Assembly (NCBI GenBank): GCA_005223375.1
Contig: RXOD01005940.1
Coordinates: 1-11,889 of the forward strand
Length of the DNA: 11,889 nucleotides
Direction of reading: 5' to 3'
Source of the DNA: Amoebophrya sp. AT5.2
Taxonomy: Eukaryota > Sar > Dinophyceae > Syndiniales > Amoebophryaceae
Each line of letters begins with the position of its first letter. The first letter of the stretch is position 1. The notes beneath the pieces are model-generated. The model ran no database searches. It saw nothing but the letters and a program-made list of their open reading frames with translations, and was not told the origin of the DNA. Both the position numbers and the translations under genes were made by a program. This document shows positions 1 through 7,503 of this stretch, piece by piece.

Positions 1-200
1 AAAGCCGAAGCGCGACGAACGCAGCTGCACGTCCTCCACGTGTCCGAAAAATAACAATGAATAAGTAGACTCGGGTATCCTACTATTTCTTTGGATTGCA
101 GGTGAGTACTTTGCTTTCTTTTTCTTAAACTTAAAATTAATATACCTTCTTACGAAGATAGAAAGAGAAACACGTCGGAGTTCGGTCTTCTTCTTGTTGC
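1..200 (-). other. Possible 3' UTR, or intron plus continued coding sequence, of gene A
   Basis: If the stop at 201-203 is real, this is 3' flank. If the GTGAGC donor overlapping that stop is used, most of it is intron. In the second case a downstream exon could start at 79 (after TAGTAG) and read in frame to the window edge, with residues such as FGHVEDVQLRSSRFGF near the edge. That candidate acceptor lacks a pyrimidine tract. Other AG sites nearer the edge (after GTGGAG or GTGCAG) would also keep the frame open, so the exon boundary cannot be fixed from sequence alone. The middle of the stretch, about 100-180, is AT-rich and non-coding. Confidence 0.3.
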
Positions 201-1703
201 TCACTGTCCTTTTTTTAGTAGTTGGTCCTCGTCCTTGGCCTCTCCTGGTCCGTCTGTGTAAAATTTTCCGGCCGCGGCGAGGTAGGAGACCGCCATTTTG
301 CACTCGTCCGGGTTTTCGATGGGGGAGTGGCCGTTTGGGCATACCGGTTGGCCGCCACTGGGGACCCATGGTCGTGACCCAGTACCCGATGCGTTTTCTT
401 TCACATAATGGTAGCCGGAACTGAAGCAGAAGGGAGATTCTGTGGTTCCGCATACGTCCCAAGCCGTGTTTGTTGCGGCAGTGGCTGATCCGGCTTCGAC
501 GAGCTGCCGTTGTGCCGGTGCCCTATCGTTGACGCTGTCGGTGGGGCCTGTTGTGCTTCTTCTGGTGCGCGGGGGCGAGGTCTTTGGTGGAGCTGAGGCC
601 GAGGCCCTTTCAATATCCTTTTGCTTCACTGCACCAGGTGGCATTGCATGTTGGGGGTTCCCCTCAGGATCGCTCGGGCTATCCTCGTGAACGTCGAGGA
701 AGTCGGCGTCTGGGGCAACGTTGACGACGTTGTCTTGAGTCGACGAAACGAACATCTCTGGGTCTCCGCTCTGCGTCTGCTTCTCGTGGTTCCGCTGGCG
801 TTCTTCCCGTGCTTGTCCTGAAGACGGGCTCTCCGCGGCGGCAGTTTGCGGAGCGGAAACTGGCTCAGAACGTTTCGCTCGGTGGTGCGCCTCCACAGCC
901 GTATGATCGTGATCCTGCTGTCCCTCGTCCAGCAGAAAGCCTTGTTCCCGCTCATCAAAAGATTCCTCGAGTCGCGCATCCCCGTGATATGCCGAGGCTG
1001 TTGTATCTTCAGGCCTCGAGCTGACGTCACGTGCTGGCCGCTTCTGCGATATTGTAGCTTGCTGGCGTGGACTCCCGGCGCGATCTTCCTCGACGGCCTC
1101 AACAGTACGCGAGCGCCGGTCGGTGTCGGCGTCTGCTGCACGTGCGCTTGCCTGCTCCGCCGCGTTCTGGAGGCCACTTGCGGAGTTTGAGGCTGCGCGG
1201 CCGCCTGGATCTTCAGATGGTGGCTCTTTCTGCGAAAATTCTTCTTTTTGCTGGTCGCTACTTTCTCTGCCTCCATCTGCTTCCGCAGCACCTTCTCGAT
1301 TCCTTCCCGCGGATGAAACTGACCGTCCATGCCCATCTTCAGTCGCTGCGGTAGATGCTGCGGACGACGGAGTAGATCGCTTTGGCTTTGAGCCCGACAC
1401 CGCCGGTGACGGAGGGGCGGCGGCGGACTTTGTGGGTCTTGTCGGCTGAAGTGCAGACGATCCGCGCGAGGGTGATGATCCCGAGATAGCTGCAGGTGTA
1501 AGCGAAGTACCTGCGCCGTTCCCATTTCCGACGTGTTCAAGTTCCTCCACCTGTGTTCTTGAGGACCTCAAGTCATTTGTTGTAGGGCCCCCCGGACCTC
1601 CCGCAGCGGCCACAAAGTCGACGTCCAGGCCGGTCTGGTCAGAACGAAGCAACCGATCCGCCGCGACCGGAGTGGCCTGCGCGATTAGCAGCCGCGAAAA
1701 CAT
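201..1703 (-). CDS. Gene A: disordered Ser/Ala/Glu-rich protein with a C-terminal four-cysteine motif; both ends uncertain
   Basis: I do not recognise this gene. The 500-residue frame starts MFSRLLIAQATP. Residues 20-410 are low-complexity Ser/Ala/Glu/Arg/Gln sequence with no visible domain. The last 86 residues differ: they are aromatic and Gly-rich, with Cys at about 418, 426, 455 and 468, the last two in the motif CPNGHSPIENPDEC. By general recollection this resembles CPxG...I...EC modules of marine protist proteins, so the tail may be a partial Cys-rich domain. Both ends are doubtful. The frame is open for 39 codons upstream of the ATG, to a TGA at 1821-1823, without another Met, so an upstream exon may be spliced on. 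The stop TGA at 201-203 overlaps a donor-like GTGAGC whose GT is at 204-203, so the true reading may continue towards the left edge. The N-terminus has Arg and no early acids, which weakly suggests an organelle presequence. The long open frame and composition support coding; function is unknown. Confidence 0.6.
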   Translation of the reverse strand: MFSRLLIAQATPVAADRLLRSDQTGLDVDFVAAAGGPGGPTTNDLRSSRTQVEELEHVGNGNGAGTSLTPAAISGSSPSRGSSALQPTRPTKSAAAPPSPAVSGSKPKRSTPSSAASTAATEDGHGRSVSSAGRNREGAAEADGGRESSDQQKEEFSQKEPPSEDPGGRAASNSASGLQNAAEQASARAADADTDRRSRTVEAVEEDRAGSPRQQATISQKRPARDVSSRPEDTTASAYHGDARLEESFDEREQGFLLDEGQQDHDHTAVEAHHRAKRSEPVSAPQTAAAESPSSGQAREERQRNHEKQTQSGDPEMFVSSTQDNVVNVAPDADFLDVHEDSPSDPEGNPQHAMPPGAVKQKDIERASASAPPKTSPPRTRRSTTGPTDSVNDRAPAQRQLVEAGSATAATNTAWDVCGTTESPFCFSSGYHYVKENASGTGSRPWVPSGGQPVCPNGHSPIENPDECKMAVSYLAAAGKFYTDGPGEAKDEDQLLKKGQ

Positions 1704-2759
1704 TCGACACGCATTCGGAAGACGAAGAATTACAGCGTCAACGCTACCTCCAAAACTGATACAGCATGATAAATCTTCGTCTTCGTATACTTGCTTCCCT
1801 TCCCGTTCCGGTTCCCTCGTTCATCAGTTTCTTTGAGACAAAAATCCCCGCAAAAGGTGTAAGTGAAAGTTCTAGTTCTTGTTGGCGACTCAATAAAGTA
1901 AATGGAAATGCATTGGATCTGCTGGATGGATGTGTTCCATCTTGGTCTCTCGCTCGTCTTGCTCAATGACAATGATCAGCTCGATGTCATCTTCGGACTA
2001 CGTCTTTCTCCTCAGTTCCCGGTTCAGCGCGTTAGCCGCGAGTGCCATCCTCTACCTCCATAGACGTACTTAAGTCTCGTCGGTGGCTACTTTGGCTTGA
2101 TGCAGTGAGCAATCGTGGCGAGCGCGAGTGCGAATCAGCGGTTTGCGGTATCGGTTACAGTTACTTATGTTAACAAGCCGCAAGGCGAAGGTCTTTACTT
2201 CTTGTTCTTACATCATACTTCTGCGCACATCAACAAGGCGTCCTCACAGTAGACCATGCACTCACAAGGACAACTTCTTCTCGCGTTGCCGGAGAACATG
2301 AACGCTTAACACTGGTGGCAAACAGTGGCGCTAAAGGAAGACGATGAGAACACCGATCCAGATTTAGTCGTCGGCCGCAGGTCCTCGGTTGCGGAAGCTC
2401 GCTGGCTTGCATTACAGGCAACATTGATTTGCGCGGTGAGAAGGGTTTGTCGAGCTCAAGCAATAATTGTCCACGATGCGGCATTGACATTGTCATTGGT
2501 GCGCTTGTTTGCCGAGACTTCGTCCATCAACGCAACACCAGGTGCCGCGATCGCGATGCGGGGAATTTTCTGAAAAATTGTTCACACATATACGAAATTC
2601 GTTTCTCGGGGTGGATGTGGGGGACGACCCGCCATATAGGTAGTGCTCTGATAATTTGAATCGTGAGGATCCGCATTACCATTAGCAAGCATGCATACAA
2701 CACATTCATCAGAAACAAGTACTTAGGTACTATCCGTCGTGCGCAAGATGAAGGCAACG
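1704..2759. other. Spacer between gene B and gene A
   Basis: This stretch of about 1 kb must hold the 3' UTR and polyadenylation signals of gene B and the 5' region of gene A, since both are read on the minus strand. The part nearest gene A (1704-1820) stays open in the gene A frame and could be 5' UTR or part of an exon. The short frames here (at most 88 aa) have no recognisable motif and look like chance. I found no tRNA, snRNA, repeat array or clear promoter. No AATAAA was noticed on the minus strand just after gene B. Confidence 0.5.
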
Positions 2760-5607
2760 CTACCCGTTCCACGCCGTTTTCACCCCCCGCAGACTTGGGC
2801 GCGTATTGCTGTGATCTACTCCCATTCTTTCCTGCGATGCGTTAACACTGCTCCTACTTCTTGAAGCCGGCGAGCCTCCACCGCCTCCGCCGTCCCGTTT
2901 CCTCGTTGCTTCCGTCGCCACGCTGGCGTCCCAGCCCAACGTCGGAAGTGCATCCCGTTCCTTCTCGAAAAACTGCTCCAAAAACTCTTTTTTCAGCACC
3001 TTCGCCTGTTCCGAGGCTTTTTTCACGACGTTCTTCCGTGAGTACGGCTGCGAAAATGGGAACGGCTTGTCGTCGTCCTCTTCCTTGCTCCACTGAAAGA
3101 CGCTGGGCACCTCCACGATGTCGAAGGCGCCCCAGGCGGAGCCCTCGCTGTTCCGCCGTCGCCTTTCCCGCGCTTCCGCTTCTTCGCGCATCCGCTCGTC
3201 CCGTTGCCACTTTAAATCCTCCACGCGCGCGCGCTCCTCGCCGGACCAGGGCACCATCTCGTGCTCGCGCGGGGAGCGGGCCGACGTCGGAACAGCAGCT
3301 TGCTGAAGGTTCTGCAGCTGCTGGGACGCGTATGTGGACGACGATGCTGAGCCTCCGTGCTGTAACAGATGCCGCACGTCCGTGGGAATGCCCGAGGCGG
3401 ACGGGAGGTGCCTCCCGCCGCGCGTACGGTTTTTTATCGGGCTGTGCGTGATCGGGTGGAGAATTTCGGGAGATTGGGACCGGCTGGCGCGGAGGTCTTC
3501 GAGCGTGGGGCTGACAGGCGCGCAGTACGTCGAGGCGGAGGGCACTTTCTTCCGCTCCTCCTGAAGCACAATCTTGCGGCAGCAGTCGATGCACCGAATC
3601 CCCACGTCCTTCGGAACCACGGCATAGAGGGGCTGTCATCAACGATAGTTGGAAGTCCTGGAAGGAGTCCATACTTGTACGCGGATTGAGAACGTGCATA
3701 CCAAAGAAACAGGAAGATGAGAACTTGGTCGTGAACCAGCGACAGTACGGCTGGTCTACGCTTTAAGAACAGTGTAGGAGGTTTTTCTGTTTTATTATCG
3801 ATTGATATAGGCGTCGGCAGCTGGTCACCTCACCTCTAGCATAGACAAAAATAATCAGCAGGGGCACCTTCTTCCCGTGCGTTTCCTCCACTCCGTCGTT
3901 CGCGAGTTTCTCCAAGTTTGCGTTGCGTTGTTGCAAGTAGTAGCACTCTTCGTAGATGTCGCTCACGTCGCTGGACCACGCCCTTCGCATCCGCTCTTCC
4001 AACGCGCGCAGGCGTCCCCGCCACTTTGTGCGCTCGTCCACCAGGCGCACGTTCCGCTGCGTGAGGAATTCTTCGTGGGCCAGCCACCGCGTTTCCCGCA
4101 GCTGCGTGGACAGCTCTGTATTCTCGTGCTGCAGCTCCGAAAAGCCGGCCATGTACATGTCCCACAGCTGGGGATTCAGGTCGTTCTGGAACGCCTCGAA
4201 CTCCTCGATCTGGAGCTTCAAGAACTTGTTCTCCTGCTCGCAGTCTTGCGTCCTGCGCAGGTCCCGTATCCGCCCGTCGGCCCGCAGCGCCTCCAGCGCC
4301 CAGTGGCGGAAGCAGACCTTGTGCAAATCCGGCCGGCTGCCCGGGTTGATCAGCACGCGGAGCCGGTACAGGGCCTTCTCGCCGAGCGTGCGCATGCGCT
4401 TGCGGCGGGCGTTGGTCACGTTCTTTTCGTCCTGGAGCTGGGCGCGAACGTCGGCCACCGCCTTCATCCAGTGCTCCCGCTCGACGACCAACCGTTTTTC
4501 GCTGTCGTCCAACGCATCGACGATCTTCGTGATGCGTGTGTCGGTCTCCCACGCAGAAAGAAGCTGCTGACGCTGGATCTTCTTGATCTCGCGCTGCATC
4601 CAGAGCTCGAGGTTGCGAATCATGCCTGGAATTTATGAATGGTCAACGATAATTTTATATGCAGAAAAGCGAAGAGCATATGATAGATACGATAGACAAC
4701 ATCATGGACGATGCATGTAAACTTTTATGGAGCTAAACTGTAAAAGTGAAGGGGATTGTTCCGCTGGTGGCTTAGCTTACTCATACTCATTTGATGACTT
4801 TGATCCTGTGGCGGTAAACGCCTATCTATGACCGCGATACTCATTGACGTGAGCAAATGAGTACTGGGAGTAAACCACCAGCAGAGTCCCTTACTGATAA
4901 CTGTCGTCGCCAGACCTAGACCACTTACTTTAGTGCGTTCCGATTCCGAAAAAAGAACGTCCCACAATTTATTATAAAGTACGATCGTGATGCGTTTTCA
5001 GCTTTTCGTATTTCCTTCTCCATTTCACTGCGCTCTCCTGCATTACTTTCGCTTTCTGGTCCAAGCGTCTGCAGACTCCTTCCATGTTCACCATTCTTTC
5101 GTAGTTTGCTTCGTTCTCCTTGAACTTCTGGAAGTAGCAGTTCGTCATTTTGTACTGAGCTTCCATCACTTTTTGGAAGTACTGCTTTTCTTCGAGCAGT
5201 TGCTTTATCCGGTCCTCCAACCCCTTGACGTACTTCTCGCGGTCGAGTTTTTCCTGGATCATCCTCTTGTGCTTTTCCGACAGCCGGTCCCCCAGCGTTG
5301 CCACGTCGCCGGTCAGCACGTCGTGGAAGTCCTCAAACTGCCCGACCAAGTCGCGAAAGCCTCCGTGCACCTCATCCCAGAGGGCGGTGCGCCGCTCCTC
5401 CTGCAGCCGGAGGTACTCTGGCTGCTCGTCCACGTCCAGCCGCTTCGGCATCATGTGCGGCTTAGTGTCCCTGTGCACCGTCTGGAGCTGTGCGGACGAC
5501 GAAGACGCGAACTCGCGCTTCATCTCCGAAGGAGAATAGTGCTGGTGGGAAAGGGCTTCGTGCCCGGGAAGCTGGATCGGCGACCCAGGAATCAGCTTGC
5601 GCGGCAT
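2760..5607 (-). CDS. Gene B: three-exon coiled-coil protein (about 751 aa) with a CxxCC motif
   Basis: The model joins exon 1 (5607-4983), exon 2 (4625-3868) and exon 3 (3632-2760) through two GT-AG introns that keep one frame. The start ATG is the first after an in-frame TAA about 30 bases upstream. Residues 1-70 are flexible. Residues 70-310 are charged helical sequence typical of coiled coil (for example KLDREKYVKGLEDRIKQLLE). A second helical block spans about 320-455 and includes CFRHWALEAL near its start, which resembles one SFI1-type Trp motif. Residues 462-500 hold GIRCIDCCRK (Cys 475, 478, 479) and a stretch ending SPTLEDLR, the most conserved-looking part. The rest is disordered except for a charged helix near 670-700, and ends in a Gly run and a basic tail. 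The family is not recognised; a scaffold of the cytoskeleton, basal body or centrosome is an inference. The exon 1 to exon 2 junction is well supported. The second junction is less certain because three donors compete. Confidence 0.72.
3633..3867 (-). other. Intron 2 of gene B (about 235 bp, donor ambiguous)
   Basis: An intron is required because exon 2 runs into sequence that does not resemble the rest of the protein, and exon 3 has an in-frame TGA (3636-3638) just before the acceptor CAG at 3635-3633. The exon 3 side then reads PLYAVVPKDVGIRC. Donors that keep this frame are GTGCCC at 3867 and GTGACC at 3828. The best consensus donor, GTGAGG at 3833, would shift into another open frame. I chose 3867 because the other in-frame choice adds a hydrophobic stretch (VPLLIIFVYARGE) unlike its surroundings. 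Confidence 0.55.
4626..4982 (-). other. Intron 1 of gene B (357 bp)
   Basis: The intron starts GTACTT after CATCACGATC and ends TTCCAG before GCATGATTCGC. It is phase 1: the split codon C|GC gives Arg, and the coiled-coil sequence runs on smoothly (KTHHD-R-MIRNLELW). Without splicing, exon 1 would stop 9 bases further on, at TAA 4974-4972. The intron is AT-richer than its exons and carries an internal inverted-repeat element at 4736-4904. Confidence 0.75.
4736..4904. repeat. Imperfect inverted repeat with flanking direct repeats, MITE-like, inside intron 1 of gene B
   Basis: Two arms, about 4745-4793 and 4854-4896, are inverted copies of each other in blocks: AGTGAAGGG against CCCTTACTG with one bulge, GCTGGTGG (4763-4770) against CCACCAGC (4875-4882), TTACTC against GAGTAA, and ACTCATTTG (4785-4793) against CAAATGAGT (4854-4862). 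The loop of about 60 bases has its own small hairpin, GGCG(GTAAA)CGCC at 4810-4822. The hexamer AACTGT lies on both sides (4736-4741 and 4899-4904), as a target-site duplication would. No coding capacity is present. A structured intronic RNA is the alternative; no convincing snoRNA box pair was found. Confidence 0.5.
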
Positions 5608-6133
5608 AGTGGCAGAGCCCGCGCTGGGGCTGCTTACTTATCGATATTCTGAAGCAAGGAAGTGGGCCCAAGGGGTTGATGGTTAACACGTGGGTGTCGT
5701 CAGAACGAACTCGTCGCGCCAAGACGGCTGCGAAGCGTTGCGCGAGAGACGGGGAACGACGGCGATGTAGCTGCCGTTCGTCAGTGAAGAGCGAGCGAGG
5801 GAGCAAAACGAAAACGTAGAAAAAAGCGAAGTGCACGATCAAGTCTTGACAACATGTTCGCCTACGTATCTACTAGTACTACGCTGTCTTTCAAGCATCA
5901 TATTCTTTCAGATAGGAGCTGGCGCTCAGGCGGATTCACTGGCTGTAGGTGGAGCTGTAGGCAGAAGCACATCAAGAAGAATCATGGGATAATTGCCACC
6001 CTGTGTAATATGCGCAGAAACTAACGTACCGTAAAAAGGATGAGGAAAAGTGCGCAAGCATTCGATTCTTGACTTGTCGCGAAGCGAAACGAACTCGCTA
6101 TGTAGATAAAGTAAAGCACGATGTATCTAGCAA

Positions 6134-6233
6134 GCTGCTACTACTATACGGCAAAAATATATGTTATTGCGAATCTCTTCGAACAGCGGCGTAGGCGCTG
6201 ACGCTTCTTTCGCAAAGCGCTACAAGTAGCAGC
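6134..6233. repeat. Nested inverted repeat, possible structured RNA
   Basis: GCTGCTACT (6134-6142) is perfectly complementary to AGTAGCAGC (6225-6233), closing a region of about 100 bases. Directly inside the right arm, GTAGGCGCT (6191-6199) pairs with AGCGCTAC (6216-6223) with a single bulge, around a loop of about 16 bases. A weak GCAA/TTGC helix sits in the left half (6151-6170). Together they could fold as a closing stem with two inner hairpins. The strand cannot be told from symmetry. No known RNA family signature was recognised, so a chance fold remains possible. Confidence 0.3.
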
Positions 6234-6324
6234 ACTGCACTGTACTTAAACTCGCGTAAAAATCAAAACTAAAAAGGGCATGGACAACTAAAGACGAGGC
6301 GCAACCAAAACAAAACTTACGAAA

Positions 6325-6849
6325 CTACCAATATGTCAAGTATACAACCGCAGAAACGCCTATAGATACAAATTTATTAATTTTTTTAAGCAGGAAATTC
6401 CAAACGACCGTGGCACGGCGGTGATTCGACGGCGCTAAAAAACGCTCTTCGGACCGTATGGCCTTCAGTTCGTTCCTCCGCGGTTTGTTCTGTTTGCGAC
6501 CGTAGCAGGTGGCTCGCTTCCACATGCACATTGCATTCATTGAACCAAACCCGTCATTTTTCGGAGAATAAACGCTAACCAACATCAGCATGCTTTTTCT
6601 ATATGTATCCCTATCCGTGGCTGCGTCGATGAAATTGTTCAGTCTAGTATTACTTTGTTTGTGATTGGGAGCGAACAAGGGCGAAAGTTTGGCAAAAGTA
6701 CCGAGAAAGCTGGATTGATGGTCGTCCTGCTCATGTGGGGGGCGAGGGATGCGTGTCATTATATACGAGACGAGAGTGCGACCGCGAGCGCGACGTGATC
6801 GAGTCGACAAATCTAGTTCGGACCTCCGCTCAAAATAAATGGTTGCCAC
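6325..6849 (-). CDS. Doubtful 174-codon ORF in the spacer
   Basis: The frame starts MATIYFERRSELDL and ends VVYLTYW. It has no recognisable domain, repeat or signal peptide, and lies in AT-richer sequence than the other genes. Lys/Asn/Tyr-rich segments appear only in its second half. A frame of this size can arise by chance in a window of this length. An AATAAA hexamer on the minus strand near 6371-6376 falls inside the frame, not after it. It is reported because it is the largest unexplained frame in the spacer; it could also be untranslated sequence of a neighbour. Confidence 0.15.
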   Translation of the reverse strand: MATIYFERRSELDLSTRSRRARGRTLVSYIMTRIPRPPHEQDDHQSSFLGTFAKLSPLFAPNHKQSNTRLNNFIDAATDRDTYRKSMLMLVSVYSPKNDGFGSMNAMCMWKRATCYGRKQNKPRRNELKAIRSEERFLAPSNHRRATVVWNFLLKKINKFVSIGVSAVVYLTYW

Positions 6850-7503
6850 TTGATCTTCAAAGTAGTCGGATGCTTGTGGCGATTGGCGAACCCGAATCCT
6901 GCGAATTTCATCTCAATAAAACCTGCGTCAACTACTACCTCAACATCTCATGCTCGTTCGGACGACCATAGAGACCAGCACTCAAAAATGGAATCGCCGA
7001 CTCGGCCTTCTCTCCCTCTCGCTATTGATTTGTTGTGGCTGTCACACTGACTCGGGCTCGCGCAATGACGAATTTCAGCAATAGCTTTTTTTGTGATTGT
7101 GTTGACTGATTGAGATTATATTTGTTCGTGATCGTCGTGTCTCCCTCGGATACTAAACTCAAGGCTGGCTTTTTTCTGAGAGTGAGAACATCAGCATCTC
7201 CTGCGCTGCGAGTGCGAATAACGGTGACGAGCTGGCTTTCTCAGCAGGGAATGCAAAGAGCCTGAACCAAGAACCAGCACCGCACCGAGGGCGCACCAAG
7301 TATTCTATATTTTTGTATACGAATCAAAATCAATGAAGGCGCACGACATCGACATCATACATCCGACGAGCATACGTCTGTTCAAACTGTTTGCGCATAT
7401 AGATCTACGTTTTGGTTTAGGTTTTTCGTACGTGCGCCCAGGGAAGAGTCAACAGCAGGCATAAGTCCAGCATCGGAAGATTTGTCCTTGATAGTGCTCC
7501 GCT

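Larger units (their letters stand above)
5608..7503. other. Spacer between gene C and gene B, mostly without recognisable content
   Basis: This holds the 3' flank of gene C, the promoter and 5' UTR of gene B, and possibly a small independent gene. The part next to gene B (5610-5850) is GC-richer and includes CACGTG near 5690. The middle is AT-richer. I looked on both strands for tRNA, 5S rRNA, U1, U2, U4, U5 and U6 snRNA and spliced-leader signatures and found none. A nested inverted repeat lies at 6134-6233. The only long frame is a doubtful 174-codon one at 6325-6849. Confidence 0.5.

Noticed and set aside
626..1540. 304-codon minus-strand frame inside gene A
   Set aside because: Very rich in Arg, Gln, His, Ser and Pro with no motif, as expected for the shifted frame of a GC-rich low-complexity gene. 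The longer frame ending in the Cys motif is preferred, though not with full certainty.
1887..1897. AATAAA on the plus strand, also near 6834 and 6912
   Set aside because: All recognised genes are on the minus strand, and no plus-strand coding frame ends before these sites.
2103..2121. GCAGTGAGCAATCGTGGC resembling the 5' part of U4 snRNA
   Set aside because: The match stops after about 18 bases; the U6-pairing and Sm-site parts that should follow are missing.
2854..3699. 281-codon minus-strand frame overlapping gene B exon 3
   Set aside because: Composition is Arg/Gly/Ala-rich with no motif, while the other frame has the CxxCC block and charged helices. Kept only as a possible alternative-splice frame in the findings.
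3877..4638. 253-codon plus-strand frame opposite gene B exon 2
   Set aside because: It is rich in Leu, Val, Arg and His runs that mirror the Glu/Gln/Lys-rich coiled coil on the other strand, and the minus strand has consistent splice sites. It is an antisense shadow.
4987..5652. 221-codon plus-strand frame opposite gene B exon 1
   Set aside because: Leu/Val/Phe/His-rich mirror of a coiled-coil gene; no motif of its own.
6755..6765. TATATAA on the minus strand
   Set aside because: More than 1.1 kb from the gene B start and inside AT-richer sequence; not usable as a promoter call.
6880..6905. AACCCGAATCC resembling a tRNA T-loop
   Set aside because: No acceptor, D or anticodon arm could be built around it on either strand.
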